Shown one piece after another: positions 22,403 to 34,374 of a DNA stretch of 64,000 nucleotides. Source of the stretch: Lamellibrachia columna (lineage: Eukaryota; Annelida; Polychaeta; Sabellida; Siboglinidae); the NCBI GenBank assembly GCA_963662155.1, contig OY759261.1, positions 33,694,022 through 33,758,021 on the forward strand. The letters run 5' to 3'. Under the pieces are notes generated by a model, which saw nothing but the letters and a program-made list of their open reading frames with translations, was not told where the DNA came from and did no database searches. How positions within the stretch are numbered: position 1 is the stretch's first letter; each line of letters starts with the position of its first letter. The translations under genes and the position numbers were made by a program.

Positions 22403-23044
22403 ATCCACGGGTTTAAGAAAATATGCTTCGCTATGCATTTTTTACGCAACAGTGAATTTTTTAACATTGCAATAATTGGAGAAAACGGCTTAAAATGCAT
22501 TCCACGACTCACTATATGAACACAGTCCTCTGTGGATTTGTACAAACATTTCCTTTGTATCACAGACATGTTCAGGTTTGCGATCATGTGTAATACTTTA
22601 TATTTGTCTGAACATTGATGTTTTTTTAAATAAAATTCTCAACATTGAAAACTGTTGGAAAACACTGCTCATTTTGGTTTTTTAATTAGTGTCAGTGTCA
22701 TAATAAACAGAAGACTTAATCTTAATTGCTTTGAGCCCATTATTCTTTATGTTTGTATTGTCATAATATGTGCCTATGTAAAAGTTGAAAATTATCTTTC
22801 AGAATTTATTATGTTTTTTTGGGTGGATAAATTTTTTTCAGAACGTCCGTGATTATTTACTTTAAACCTCTACAAACGAAACAAGATTAATTCACATGTA
22901 TATAATGCCAGTGCTCGGAATTATACCAATATTACCTCACTCAGTGTGAAGATGTTTTTCCTCAAAAAACAATTTACCTAATTTCTTTCTCTAAAGAAAG
23001 TCGATGTGAGATGTTAGAAATGCACAGAAACTTCTAACCTAGGT
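22403..23044. other. AT-rich unassigned spacer
   Basis: No supported gene or repeat. Confidence 0.5.
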
Positions 23045-23535
23045 CAAGTTAGCCCAATACACTATAGGGTGTGCCAGTAGTTAGCCCAACACACTGTAGG
23101 GTATGCCTGTAGTTAGCCCAATACCCTATAGGATGTGCCAGTAGTTAGCCCAATACACTATATGATGTGCCAGTAGTGAGCCCAATACACTATAGGATGT
23201 GCCAGTAGTTAGCCCAATACACTATAGGATGTGCCAGTAGTTAGCCCAATACACTATAGGATGTGCCAGTAGTTAGTCCAATACACTATAGGATGTGCCA
23301 GTAGTTAGCCCAATACACTATAGGGTGTGTCAGTAGTTAGTCCATTACACAGTAGGGTGTGCCAGTAGTTAGCCCAATACACTATAGGATGTGCCAGTAG
23401 TTAGCCCAATACACTGTAGTGTGTGCCAGTAGTTAGTTCAATACACTATAGGATGTGCCAGTAGTTAGCCCAATACACTATAGGAAGTACCAGTAGTTAG
23501 ACCAATACACTATAGGTTGTGTCAGTAGTTAGATT
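23045..23535. repeat. 32-bp tandem repeat, ~15 copies
   Basis: Unit gttagcccaatacactatag plus gatgtgccagta. Copies vary at about 5-15% of sites, so it is older than the 43-bp or 34-bp arrays. Confidence 0.95.
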
Positions 23536-24339
23536 CACAGATGTATTATGCCAGACTAACTACCAAACATTGATAATGATGCAAGTACTAACTACATATC
23601 ACTACTGACTAGCATTTACCATTCACATTGTATCTGTGGGGTATCTCCGTCCTAAAAACCCTGTGTACACTAATGAACATATCATACGAGGAAAAAACAG
23701 TAAGGCAAAACCCTGTGTACAACATCTAGACCAGGGAAAAGCGTCAAACATTAAGTGCAATGTATCTGTACAAACGGTGATTTACAATGGTCTACTACAT
23801 GAAGCAATCCAAAACACGTGGCACAACTACCACAGGGTTACCAAATAAAGTACTATAACCTCCAGTTGACCGACTGTTCCAGTTTATGTCCAAGGGAGGA
23901 GGCTATGATACAAAACACTCAAAAATATCTATCATTGAGCCAGCGAGTTTCTTGTACTTTAAACTAATATAAACCCTAAGTCGGTGGCGACCAGCCGCAG
24001 CAGCAATGACACAGACTCAAAATCATGCAGGGTAACGTGGTGTTGGTAGAGTTCCAATAATTTCTACAGTTCCAATAATTTATTGTGATTCAGTCAAATG
24101 AATAGTCGGTGGAGTATATTACACAGGCGCCAGAACGACCTTTGTCCAGTCCATATATTTGTTTGTTGGAGAGAATTCTTCAGTGTTGGAGAGAAGTCAT
24201 TTTAAATATTTTACACACCGCGTCGTAACTACGAAATATTCCCGATATGTCGTTACGGACCCAATCTATCATGTGTAATGAAGGGACCCGGGCCCCTTAT
24301 TTACCCATTCTAAACAACCCAGTCTAAGTTACGGACCAC
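23536..24339. other. unassigned region upstream of a transposase relic
   Basis: It might hold the 5' part of the ISL2EU-like element that follows, but I see no clear THAP or other DNA-binding domain. A short direct repeat (gttccaataattt) occurs near 24,050-24,080. Confidence 0.4.
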
Positions 24340-25942
24340 TTGATTGCATGCTATGTTTTATTACCTTGTAAGTTAGAAATAAATGCAGATTGGGAGGCTC
24401 CAAATGGACAACAATTGTTACAAGATATTGGGAGGCTCCAAATGGACAACCAATTGTTACAAGAGATTGGGAGGCTCCAAATGGACAACCAGTTGTTACA
24501 AGAGATTGGGAGGCTCCAAATAGACAACCAAATGTTACAAGAGATTGGGAGGCTCCATATGGACAACCAATTATTACAAGAGATTGGGAGGCTCCAAATG
24601 GACAATCAATTGTTACAAGAGATTGGGAGGCTCCAGATTGACAAACAGTTGTTACAATAGATTGGGAGGCTCCAAATGGACAACCAATTGTTACAAGAAA
24701 TTGGGAGGTTCCAGATGGATAACCAATTGTTACAAGAGATGGTGAGGCTCCAGATGGACAAACAGTTGTTACAAGAGATTGGGAGGCTCCAAATGGACAA
24801 CCAATTGTTACAAGAGATTGGGAGGCTCCAGAGGGACAACCAATTGTTACAAGAGATTGGGAGGCTCCAAATGGACAGTCAATTGTTACAAGAGATTGGG
24901 AGGCTCCAGATGGACAACCAGTTGTTACAAGAGATTGGGAGGCTCCAAATTGACAACCAATTATTAAAGAAAGAAGTAAATAAAATAAAATTGGGGATAG
25001 ACAGAGTGAAATGTAACAGAGTGATGTGTGGTGAAAATATTCAGTTCTCTACTGGGATACCTAATGAACAAATGTTTCATTGGGTTCTTGGTCAGGTATC
25101 AGTGTGTATTGACAGTGATAGTGTATAATGTATAACATTAGATAGTTCTACACTGGGATACCTAATGACCAAATGTTTAATTGGGTTCTGGATCAAGTAT
25201 CATAGTATATTGATAATGTAGAAGGCATATCAATAGCTATGTATTTATGGTACTAATGAAAATCAGATTGAATCTAAGACTGAAAGACTTGGCTGATATG
25301 TTCAGTATACATGTGAGGAGGGTTAGTGGCATTCTCAAAACCAACATTGGCACAAAGGTTGTATTTTATCGTGAAATGGCCTTCAAGATAAACTTGTGTG
25401 AGACGTTTGCCTACTGTGTTCTAGAGGACCTATCCCAGATGTATAGTTATCATAGATTGCACAGAAAATCTTCATTGATAAGCCATCAAACTTGCCTGCT
25501 AGAAGTGTAACATGGAGCAGTTACAAACGTCATGATACCGTGAAGATTCTTGTGGGAGTATCACCAGTTGGGTCCATTTCATTTATTTAGGGATTTTATG
25601 GAGGATAAGGGATCAACTCAGTGGTCTGGCTTCCTCATCTTTCTGGAGCCAGGATATGTGTTGGGGGACCGAGGGTTCTTGATTGAGGAAGATGTTGCCC
25701 ACTGCTGTGCAGAATTAACCATCCCTGCTTTCACTAAAGGCCACAAACAACTGTTAAAGAGAGAAATTGAAATATCAAGACAAATTTCATGTGTGTGGAT
25801 ACATGTGGAACGAGTAATGCAGATATTCAAAGAATTTGCCATTCTCCGTGACATTTACCCATTCAGCCTAGTAAGGCATGTAGACAGTGTTGTACAAATA
25901 TGTGCTTGTCTTATTAATCTTCAAGTGCCTCTTGTGAAGTAA
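24340..25942 (+). pseudogene. ISL2EU/IS4EU-like (PIF/Harbinger group) DDE transposase pseudogene
   Basis: A broken nuclear transposase gene. From N to C: a repeated coiled coil (EIGRLQMDNQLLQ, 24,385-24,965); the linker NQLLKKEVNKIKLGIDRVK followed by FSTGIPNEQMFHWVL; then from 25,247 VLMKIRLNLRLKDLADMF, the helix-turn-helix-like block of this family; the first catalytic Asp in VIIDCTE (about 25,445); after a one-base shift, IFIDKPSNLPARSVTWSSYK and VKILVGVSPVGSISFI; the second Asp in VLGDRGFLIEEDVA (about 25,655); IPAFTKGHKQL; and the catalytic Glu in IHVERVMQIFK (about 25,800). It has at least three frameshifts or stops plus a stop inside the coiled coil at about 24,658. All three catalytic acids survive at residue level, so inactivation is fairly recent. 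No TIRs identified. Confidence 0.9.
24385..24965 (+). repeat. 39-bp array encoding an expanded coiled coil
   Basis: About 15 copies of gattgggaggctccaaatgg plus acaaccaattgttacaaga (39 bp, 13 codons) in frame with the transposase relic. The repeat EIGRLQMDNQLLQ has Ile/Leu spacing compatible with a coiled coil and passes directly into LLKKEVNKIK. Copies differ mainly at caaatgg, cagatgg or caaatag. Only one copy has a stop. Confidence 0.95.
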
Positions 25943-25950
25943 CTGTATGC

Positions 25951-26062
25951 AACTTAAGTATGTGACATGTATGATGACAACTTAAGTATGTGACATGTAT
26001 GATGACAACTTAAGTATGTGACATGTATGATGACAACTTAAGTATGTGACATGTATGATGAC
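25951..26062. repeat. 28-bp tandem repeat, four copies
   Basis: Unit acttaagtatgtgacatgta plus tgatgaca, located just after the transposase stop codon, so probably in the element's 3' untranslated region. Confidence 0.95.
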
Positions 26063-26261
26063 ATCCAGTAATTGCTTCTCTATAGTTGAAAACAGCCATG
26101 TTGTGGGCACAAAAGAGACTTTCCCTTGTGGTGAAATATCATGAAATCTGTCGGGCTAAATGATGATGCTATGTTTGTCAAAACTGTGACTCTGCAGTAC
26201 TAATTGTTTGATGATAAATATACATAATAAATGAACATAAGGAATAGTTTCTCCCATATGT

Positions 26262-28440
26262 GAATGTAGTGTTTTATTTACAAGTGATGAGGTGGATAAT
26301 AAGAGTACTGGGATAACTAAACAATATTATAACATGTGTGAATGTACTGTTTTTATCTACAAGTGATGATGTGGACAATAAGAGTACTGGGATAACTAAA
26401 CTATATTATAACATGTGTGAATGTACTAATTTTATATACAAGTGATGATGTGGACAATAAGAGTACTGGGATAACTAAACAATATTATAACATGTGTGAA
26501 TGTACTGTTTTATCTACAAGTGATGATGTGGACAATAAGAGTACTGGGATAACTAAACAATATTATAACATGTGTGAATGTACTGTTTTATCTACAAGTG
26601 ATGATGTGGACAATAAGAGTACTGGGATAACTAAACAATATTATAACATGTGTGAATGTACTGTTTTTATCTACAAGTGATGATGTGGACAATAGGAGTA
26701 CTGGGATAACTAAACAATATTATAACTTGTGTGAATGTACTGTTTTATCTACAAGTGATGAGGTGGATAATAAGAGTACTGGGATAACTAAACAATATTA
26801 TAACATGTGTGAATGTACTGTTTTTATCTACAAGTGATGAGGTGGATAATAAGAGTACTGGGATAACTAAACAATATTATAACATGTGTGAATGTACTGT
26901 TTTTATCTACAAGTGATGAGGTGGATAATAAGAGTACTGGGATAACTAAACAATATTATAACATGTGTGAATGTACTGTTTTATCTACAAGTGATGAGGT
27001 AGATAATAAGAGTACTTGGATAACTAAACAATATTATAACATGTGTGAATGTACTGTTTTATCTACAAGTGATAAGGTGGATAATAAGAGTACTGGGATA
27101 ACTAAACAATATTATAACATGTGTGAATGTACTGTTTTATCTACAAGTGATGAGGTAGATAATAAGAGTACTGGGATAGCTAAACAATGTTATAACATGT
27201 GTGAATGTACTGTTTTATCTACAAGTGATGAGGTGGATAATAAGAGTACTGGGATAACTAAACAATATTATAACATGCGTGAATGTACTGTTTTACCTAC
27301 AAATGATGAGGTAGATAATAAGAGTACTGGGATAACTAAACAATATTATAACATATGTGAATGTACTGTTTTATCTACAAGTGATGATGTGGATAATAAG
27401 AGTACTGGGATAACTAAACAATATTATAACATGTGTGAATGTATTGTTTTATCTAAAAGTGATGATGTGGATAATAAGAGTACTGGGATAACTAAACAAT
27501 ATTATAACATGTGTGAATATACTGTTTTATCTACAAGTGATGATGTGGATAATAAGAGTACTGGGATAACTAAACAATATTATAACATGTGTGAATGTAC
27601 TGTTTTATCTACAAGTGATGATGTGGATAATAAGAGTACTGGGATAACTAAACAATATTATAACATGTGTGAATGTACTGTTTTATCTACAAGTGATGAT
27701 GTGGATAATAAGAGTACTGGGATAACTAAACAATATTATAACATGTGTGAATGTACTGTTTTATCTACAAGTGATGATGTGGATAATAAGAGTACTGGGA
27801 TAACTAAACAATATTATAACATGTGTGAATGTACTGTTTTATCTACAAGTGATGATGTGGATAATAAGAGTACTGGGATAACTAAACAATATTATAACAT
27901 GTGTGAATGTACTGTTTTATCTACAAGTGATGATGTGGATAATAAGAGTACTGGGATAACTAAACAATATTATAACATGTGTGAATGTACTGTTTTATCT
28001 ACAAATTATGATGTGGATAATAAGAGTACTGGGATAACTAAACAATATTATAACATGTGTGAATGTACTGTTTTATCTACAAGTGATGATGTGGATAATA
28101 AGAGCACTGGGATAACTAAACAATATTATAACATGTGTGAATGTACTGTTTTATCTACAAGTGATGATGTGGATAATAAAAGTACTAGGATAAGTAAACA
28201 ATATTATAACATGTATGAATGTACTGTTTTATCTACAAGTGATGATGTGGATAATAAGAGTACTGGGATAACTAAACAATATTATAACATGTGTGAATGT
28301 ACTGTTTTATCTACAAATGATGATGTGGATAATAAAAGTACTAGGATAAGTAAACAATATTATAACATTTGTGAATGTACTGTTTTATCTACAAGTGATG
28401 AGGTGCATAATAAGAGTACTGGGAACAAACTAAACAATAT
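26262..28440. repeat. 78-bp satellite, ~28 copies
   Basis: Unit: gtgtgaatgtactgttttat, ctacaagtgatgatgtggat, aataagagtactgggataac, taaacaatat and tataacat (26 codons). Subfamilies are ordered in space. Copies with gtggacaataag and an extra T (gtttttatc, 79 bp) are in the first third, copies with gatgaggtggat follow, and copies with gatgatgtggat dominate to the right. The extra T explains why a long frame (521 codons) opens only from 26,888. The array starts about 320 bp after the transposase gene. Confidence 0.97.
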
Positions 28441-28559
28441 TACAAAATGGTAATTATTTTAGTTGTGTTGCAAATCACACTCAAAATTATCATGCAATAT
28501 GAACATCCAGTTCATATATAACTTATACCTACGACTGCTGACATCCACAGTCACACAGG

Positions 28560-29175
28560 ACAGAACCTCATAGCTTCTTTGGGCTTCCTGGTCATGAGGT
28601 ACAGCAAAAGCAAACCAGTTTGCATATTATAGTTATGGAGATCCTGGGGGGAGGCAGCATTCCACACAGGACAAGGTGGTTGAATTTGCTCCTGTGTGGG
28701 GGGCCTCTGAAGAAGGTAATAACTTGGCAGATATAGTAAAGCATAGAGGTAAGTGGTCAGAAGAGACACAGTCATATTTAACTTCCATATCTGAGACTGA
28801 TGAGTGACTATAGTTGGTGGTGAGCACGTGGTCGAGCCAACTCCTTGAGCCGTGCGCATCACTAACATAAGTAAAAGCATCAGAGAGGAGAAGCAATGTA
28901 CGTGGCACTTGGAATAAGGTGACATTGAGATATGGAGTAAAAAGACTGGGCTTCTTCATATCCACATTAAAATCACCAATGATAAATATACTGGTTGATT
29001 CAAATGAATCGCTTTTGGCCTGGATTTTGCCTAAAGTGTCTTAATCGATAGTCAGCAGCATTGTCATCAGTGTGATAGGTAGGTAGATATCAAGAAGTAG
29101 AATAGTGGAATTAGAGCTGGCAATTTTTAGACCTAGGAGTCTCTTCTCATCAACATAAATCAACGGTCCAATAAA
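28560..29175 (-). pseudogene. LINE endonuclease-domain relic
   Basis: Minus-strand frames give GPLIYVDEKRLLGLKI near 29,150, then FIIGDFNVDMKKPSL around 28,970 (the GDFN motif of apurinic-type endonucleases of non-LTR retrotransposons), and after a frameshift FTYVSDAHGSRSWLDHVLTT and YDCVSSDHLPLCFTI (the SDHLP motif with the catalytic Asp-His pair). Stops are present. It faces away from the RT relic that begins at 29,230. Confidence 0.85.
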
Positions 29176-29229
29176 GGGGTCGAGTGAATGCCTCCATAAA
29201 AAAGTAGAGGACGTTCACTCAAACAGATG

Positions 29230-30009
29230 CTGTGGAGGGTCTATATACACACTGGAAATGTAGAAGACTACACAAACTACAAAGAGGCACTTAACCTAGC
29301 TACAACTGAAATTAGAAAATCTAAAAGAACCTTTGAAAAAAAATTGGCAGGTAATATAAAAAATGACAGCAAGAGTTTCTATGCTTATGTAAGGAGTAAA
29401 CAGAAAGTTCGAGATAAGGTCGGACCACTGGAAAACAACAGTGAAAACATAATTTCAGACGGGTTCCAAATGACAGAGGTCCTGAATGAGTATTACAGCT
29501 CAGTTTTTACCACAGAAGATATCAGCTCACTTCCAGTTCCATTGACTAAATTTGAGGGCAATAAATCAGAACATTTAGGGCAGTTATTTGTAACTCCTGA
29601 AATGATAGCAAAGAAAATTAGTACACCACTTGCAAAATTGTTTAACTTGTCACTAGAAGAAGGAATAGTTCCTTCAGAATGGAAAGAAGCAAACATTACA
29701 CCGCTATTTAAGAAGGGATGGAGGAAGAAGCCAGAAAATTACAGACCAGTGAGTTTAACATCAGTTGTATGTAAATTACTCGAAACATTAATTAGAGACC
29801 ACATGGTGGAATTCCTTGTAAAACATAAATTAATAAAAGCAAAGTCATGTCTAACCAATCTCTTATGTTTTTTGGAAGAAATTACTTTTTGGAAGAAATG
29901 TTCCTGCACAACAAGTATATCAGAAGAGTTTAAAATGTCAACCACATCCAAACCACTGTTCCGTAAGCTTCTGGAGTTAAAGGATGCAATACGGAGGGAA
30001 AATCTTTAA
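29230..30009 (+). pseudogene. CR1-like LINE RT N-terminal relic with internal deletions
   Basis: A 260-codon open frame reads GNVEDYTNYKEALNLAT and EIRKSKRTFEKKLAGNIK, then SFYAYVRSKQKVRDKVGPL, VLNEYYSSVFTTED and FVTPEMIAKKI. It jumps to STPLAKLFNLSLEEGIVPS, EWKEANITPLFKKG and ENYRPVSLTSVVCKLLE, then ARSCL-like AKSCLTNLLCFLEEIT. Compared with the family, the segment between AKKI and STPLAKL (normally about 25 residues with the SPGPDG-like motif) and the HGF block before KAKSC are deleted in frame. The catalytic Asp blocks are missing because the copy ends in unrelated sequence after FLEEIT. It is open but not functional. Confidence 0.9.
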
Positions 30010-30789
30010 GTAGGCACTTCAACAAAATCATCTGAGCGGCTCGCGCAGCGTGTCCAAAAAATCGTGTAAGTTTAGCCGCGCCGATTCCCGGCACCCGAGG
30101 TCTCCTTTTGTTTTACATCCTGCATTGTCGGCTGTTTCCATTCTTTTCCGTGACTTATTGCGGCAGATTGGTTAAGTACCTTTACATGTTCGTCTGTTTT
30201 TGGTTAAAATTGCACCAAAATTAAGGTGAAATACATTTATTAGAAGACATGGGTGTATTTCCATTTAAGTTTAGCAGATAATAGATCCACGGCACACCAT
30301 CTAAAATTATCCGAACCTCTTTCAAAGATCATAATTAGATCGTGTTAAAAATATTTTCCTGCTATGCGAATGCGCAGGGGTATGTTTGAGCTCCGCTAGT
30401 TTGTGAAATTTTACCCGATTTTGATTCTTTTAGTTGGACAGCGAGAGATCGATTTAACCAAAATCATGACTTATTTACATTTATATAAATTGAATTTATT
30501 ACAAAGCCAATACAATCTGTTTGGTATTTGTTTTGCAAAACCAATTTTATTAATGATTATTAGTAATGGTACATTTTTATAAATTATTATTTGTTTGTAC
30601 TTTTTAATGTTGTATTATATCTATATTACTATAATATCAAGTAGTATATTTACATAATGCATATTGCATGTATTCTTTTGTCTAAAATAAAAGATCAATT
30701 GATATTGATTAAACTTGTTGGGTCTGACTGTGGTAAGTTAGTAGAATAATTAAATTATTATGTAATTTTTCAATTGCAGTTTAAATTGA
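30010..30789. other. AT-rich unassigned spacer
   Basis: No supported gene. Confidence 0.5.
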
Positions 30790-31335
30790 CATAAAAAAAG
30801 GTGTTGACCTGTTGCGTTTACACATTAATTAGCCAATATTTACGTATTAATTACATCAATAGGGTTATGAAATGACTGTGTGATGTATTTTATTACCCTG
30901 TTTAATGAATTTGTAAAACCTGAATAAATTACACAAATATCTTCATACTCATGGAAGTTATGGCCTTTTATCAAAAGGTGTCGGTCTGTTGAGTTTACGC
31001 ATTAGTTAGCCAATATTGATTTATTAATTGCATCAATTGAGTTACGGAATGAGTGTTACATGTATATTTATGACCCTGGTTAATGCATCTGCATACCCTG
31101 AACAAATTATACAAATATCTTTATAATCATGTAAGTTATGGACATGTGTCAGTCAGTTAACTTCACGCACTAATTAGCCAATATTGACTTATTAATTGCA
31201 CTAACCGAGTTATTCTTAATGATACATGACTACATGGATTATGCATATTTATGACCCTACTTAATGTGCTTGCAACTCCTGAAAAAAGTATTAAAATATA
31301 TACAAAAATAAAAAAAGTTATGCCATTTTAATCAT
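30790..31335. repeat. ~175-bp diverged tandem repeat, three copies
   Basis: Three successive blocks start near 30,798, 30,975 and 31,148. Each has a gtgt-cgg-ctgttgagttta-like start, acattaattagccaatatt, tattaattgcatcaa, a gagttatg block, tttatgaccctg-ttaatg and a ctgaaya-aatta end. Identity between blocks looks about 70-75%, so the triplication is old. Confidence 0.8.
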
Positions 31336-31695
31336 ACATTAATTGATTGAAAGAAAACACAAAAATGAGAGTATTTTCCTGTATACGAGATACACAAAAT
31401 TTTTGAATTTTTTCCGTATTAAAATCGCAATATCTTTGGATCTAATAAAGATATATTAATAAAATAAGCAGTTTTTGGTTCCTTTACATTTCACATTTCA
31501 TTTAAATCAATTGCTAATGTTCTATCATGATATCTAATTTTTCTTTGAAGTGGGTTGAATCCGTTGGTGTGTGTTTCCTCTCCGCGCACTGACTATATAA
31601 TTGTACTCTGGGGATATTGTCTTATTCCATTTTTTTATATATTGCTATAACATTGTTATATTGTGTTAATGTATGTTGAGTTTGTATAATATAAT

Positions 31696-32035
31696 TTGTT
31701 TGCACGCTTGTTTATTGATGTCTTTCTTCCCTACGAGCTTGTGCGCATGCCCGACCTACTTCGGTTTGTTGCCAAACAAAGCAACCCCTACCATTCTATA
31801 TTTAGCACACGCGCGGCAACCCAGAATGCCCGCGCAATAAACTCGCGGAAAGATGGCGGTCTTGGCGCCTTTTCCGCAGATTATTATCGGATTTATACTC
31901 ACTCTGAAAACGATGTCCAGGGAAATTTGTATTATTCGGTCGTAGAATCTCACTCGGATACACAACTGAAAAGGTGGCTCCAGTGACAATGTCGCTGAAT
32001 TCGATCAAAACTGAAAGAAACGTGAGTGTTTACCG
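31696..32035 (+). promoter_or_regulatory. CpG-rich patch, possible promoter or first exon
   Basis: A GC-richer island in AT-rich DNA contains cgcgcggcaac and gcccgcgc. It also has an aaagatggcggtcttgg element resembling a YY1 site or ATGGCGG start context. A later acaatgtcgctg start is followed after eleven codons by an aac|gtgagtg splice-donor-like site (about 32,022). The open frame 31,696-31,986 has no recognisable domain. This could be the 5' end of a host gene continuing elsewhere, or a transposon fragment. Confidence 0.25.
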
Positions 32036-32460
32036 TCTACATTTTGCACAGAAATCTGACCCAAACCAGTTCGATGCACATGGACCGGTGACGGTCTCTC
32101 TGACTGTCACTGTCACTGTGCATATGATATCATATGTCGGATGTTGCATTTTGGCAACATGAATTTAATTGGATTTATTCAACATAATCAATGTACATTT
32201 TCGATCAATTGTAAACATAGTTATAAGACTAACTACCACTAAAGTGGTACAATGAATATATAATAAAGAACGACAATCAGAAACTGTTGAAGGGAAATGC
32301 AAGAAGTTGTAAACTTATAAATTGCATTCCCCAAAAGTAAACAATTGCACTGGTTCCATACATATAAGAAAAATTACTTAATTAAGCTAAGTCTTAACTA
32401 CCCAAAAAGGTATGGTATTTGATACGAAAATAAAATAATATACATAATTATATACTCTGT
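32036..32460. other. unassigned AT-rich spacer
   Basis: A short tcactgtcactgtcac-type run near 32,100. Nothing else supported. Confidence 0.4.
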
Positions 32461-32685
32461 AGTACAAGCTAGATCAATTAACTCATTTAAAAACAAATTA
32501 GACAAATTCTGGTCTACCCAGGCAATAATATATGACTATGAATCTCCTTTAACAATAACTAATGGAACCGGAAATTATGATATAAAAATATTTGATTCTG
32601 AAGATCTGATCATGGAGGAACCAACTGGATCCTGCGATCAGAATCATCATAAGGTATCATAAGGTATATATAACATGTAATCATG
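32461..32685 (+). pseudogene. LINE ORF2 C-terminal tail and 3' end
   Basis: The frame gives SVVQARSINSFKNKLDKFWS followed by YDYESP and IKIFDSEDLIMEEPTG. SxNSFKNxLDKFW is the diagnostic C-terminal tail of CR1-like ORF2 proteins. The copy ends about 100 bp later in a short direct repeat (atcataaggt twice), the type of tandem 3' terminus seen in CR1-group LINEs. It is only the last 65 or so codons. Confidence 0.75.
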
Positions 32686-32754
32686 AGCATGACATACACA
32701 CTGAACGTTTAGGAGTGTCTTTCAGTATCAAGCTCAGTCAAGTCAGGTGTCAAC

Positions 32755-32990
32755 GCCAGGGCCCAGGACAGTAGTGCTTCTGTTGCTAAGCCACTGTCCA
32801 CCTTTAGAGGCTTTACTTTAGGCTTTACAGTAGTACCTGCCTTCAACGGACCCTCCGTTGAGCCTATGGCGGGACACTTTCTCAATGTACGGCTTGTTCT
32901 ACCATGTTAATGTCCCTCTGATGAGGGGACACCTGGTTAACATGGACAGCAGACAGGATATTTTGGTTTTCTGTCCCTGCTAAGGCGGAC
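32755..32990. repeat. foldback segment related in inverted orientation to 34.4-kb repeats
   Basis: acagtagtacctgccttcaa at 32,829 is the exact reverse complement of ttgaaggcaggtactactgt in the 91-bp array starting at 34,425. The segment also contains a hairpin (ccatgttaatgtccct, loop, ggggacacctggttaacatgg) matching the architecture of the gtcccttcgatgacgggac hairpin at 34,392. The two loci may be opposite ends of one DNA element. Confidence 0.6.
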
Positions 32991-34374
32991 AGTAATAATT
33001 ATTTTCGTAATTTTTTTCGCGAAATATTTTATTTCCAAAATGGCAACGGACAAACAGCATGGTGTGTAGTGGGGAAAACAACGTTATATCGCAAATTCGG
33101 ATATAAGGCTGTTGGTCGTGGACCCCGATTTTCTGCCGCCGGGGGAAATGCCAAATGGGCCTGCTTAAACCTACTTAGAATTGCTTTGACAATTCTCAAG
33201 AAACAGGTGAACAATGTCAACGACAATGAACGACTGTCAATAAGTTGTTTGGCGCTGTCGCCGACATCAATCGCTGATGTTGGCTTCGCTTAGGCGGTTT
33301 GAAATTGCAATCGAGATTCAGAAATACGCCTAGCATAAGAATCAACATTAATAAACTTAAATGCAATTTAGTATGCCATACTAATATGACACTGGGGTGA
33401 ATCTAAATGAAGTGAAACCAACATGCCAAATGCGCTACTGGTGCGCGAAAATACGAATTCGTCATCCGCATATGAAACAACGAATTAATCATGCCTGTTA
33501 GTAATAAACCGCCCTGACACTCGGTCAGGTGTGTGAAATAAAAGTAAGACAGGGTTGTGGGTGAACTTGTAGATCTGCATTGTTTTAATGTTATGCAATA
33601 ACCACATCATGTGCGAATAATCAACATACATAGTAAAAATGTGGATATATACAGACAATCGCCACATAACAATGCAAACTCCCAATGCAAACTCCCTGAT
33701 CTACAAGTAAGACTACCTACTAACTAACATCTACACAATACATTTATACAATAATTAACTACAAACATAAGTAAAACAGTTAATAGGGATGGTGGGTGGG
33801 AGCTTAAAATTAACCGGTTAAAAACATAGTAACGCTGTCGATGGCCATCGACGAATTTATTAGAACGGCGGCTGCTGAAGCAAGAGGCCGATTTGCCGCC
33901 AAACACCCGTTTAAATACGACCGTGCCTACAGCTGATTGGATGCTGGCCCTGGCTTTGCATGATTGGGCCGTGTCCTACGAAGTTAAGATTTGAATAACT
34001 GACTAATATAGTACATAGTAATGCAAAGGAAACCACCTTTCCACCACCCCTGATTAATACATAATTAAAATATAATAATTATCACATCGATGCTAAGTCA
34101 TGCATCATAAATTTATGCTTCGTTCGAGATCAGTTGAAAATTGAGGTGAAATGATTATTAATTCTGCCTATTGTCGTTTTCTATGTTTAATTAGCTTACA
34201 TACTGCGTGTGTCAACTCATACGTTTTCGGCTGCTCAAATCCAGGTTATTATTTTCGATTCGTATGCCTATAATTCAATACACGTTGATGGTAGTTGACT
34301 CGTTTAATAAGCCCTCTAAACTGCATATTGCCGTATTGGCAGAGATGGGAACACCTAACGCGCCTTATTTCAGC
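32991..34374. other. unassigned interior between two inverted-repeat segments
   Basis: No recognisable domain in any frame. The small open frames at 33,069 and 33,724 lack supporting motifs. If 32.75 and 34.4 kb are the ends of one element, this would be its interior. Confidence 0.4.

Noticed and set aside
26888..28453. 521-codon ORF with a 26-residue repeat as a repeat-protein gene
   Set aside because: It is exactly the 78-bp satellite read in one frame. Left-hand units with an extra T break it, there is no promoter, signal peptide or unique domain, and the ends coincide with array ends.
31696..31986. Confident protein-coding gene at the CpG-rich patch
   Set aside because: No domain, no second exon and an unconvincing upstream ATG. 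Kept only as a weak promoter/first-exon candidate.
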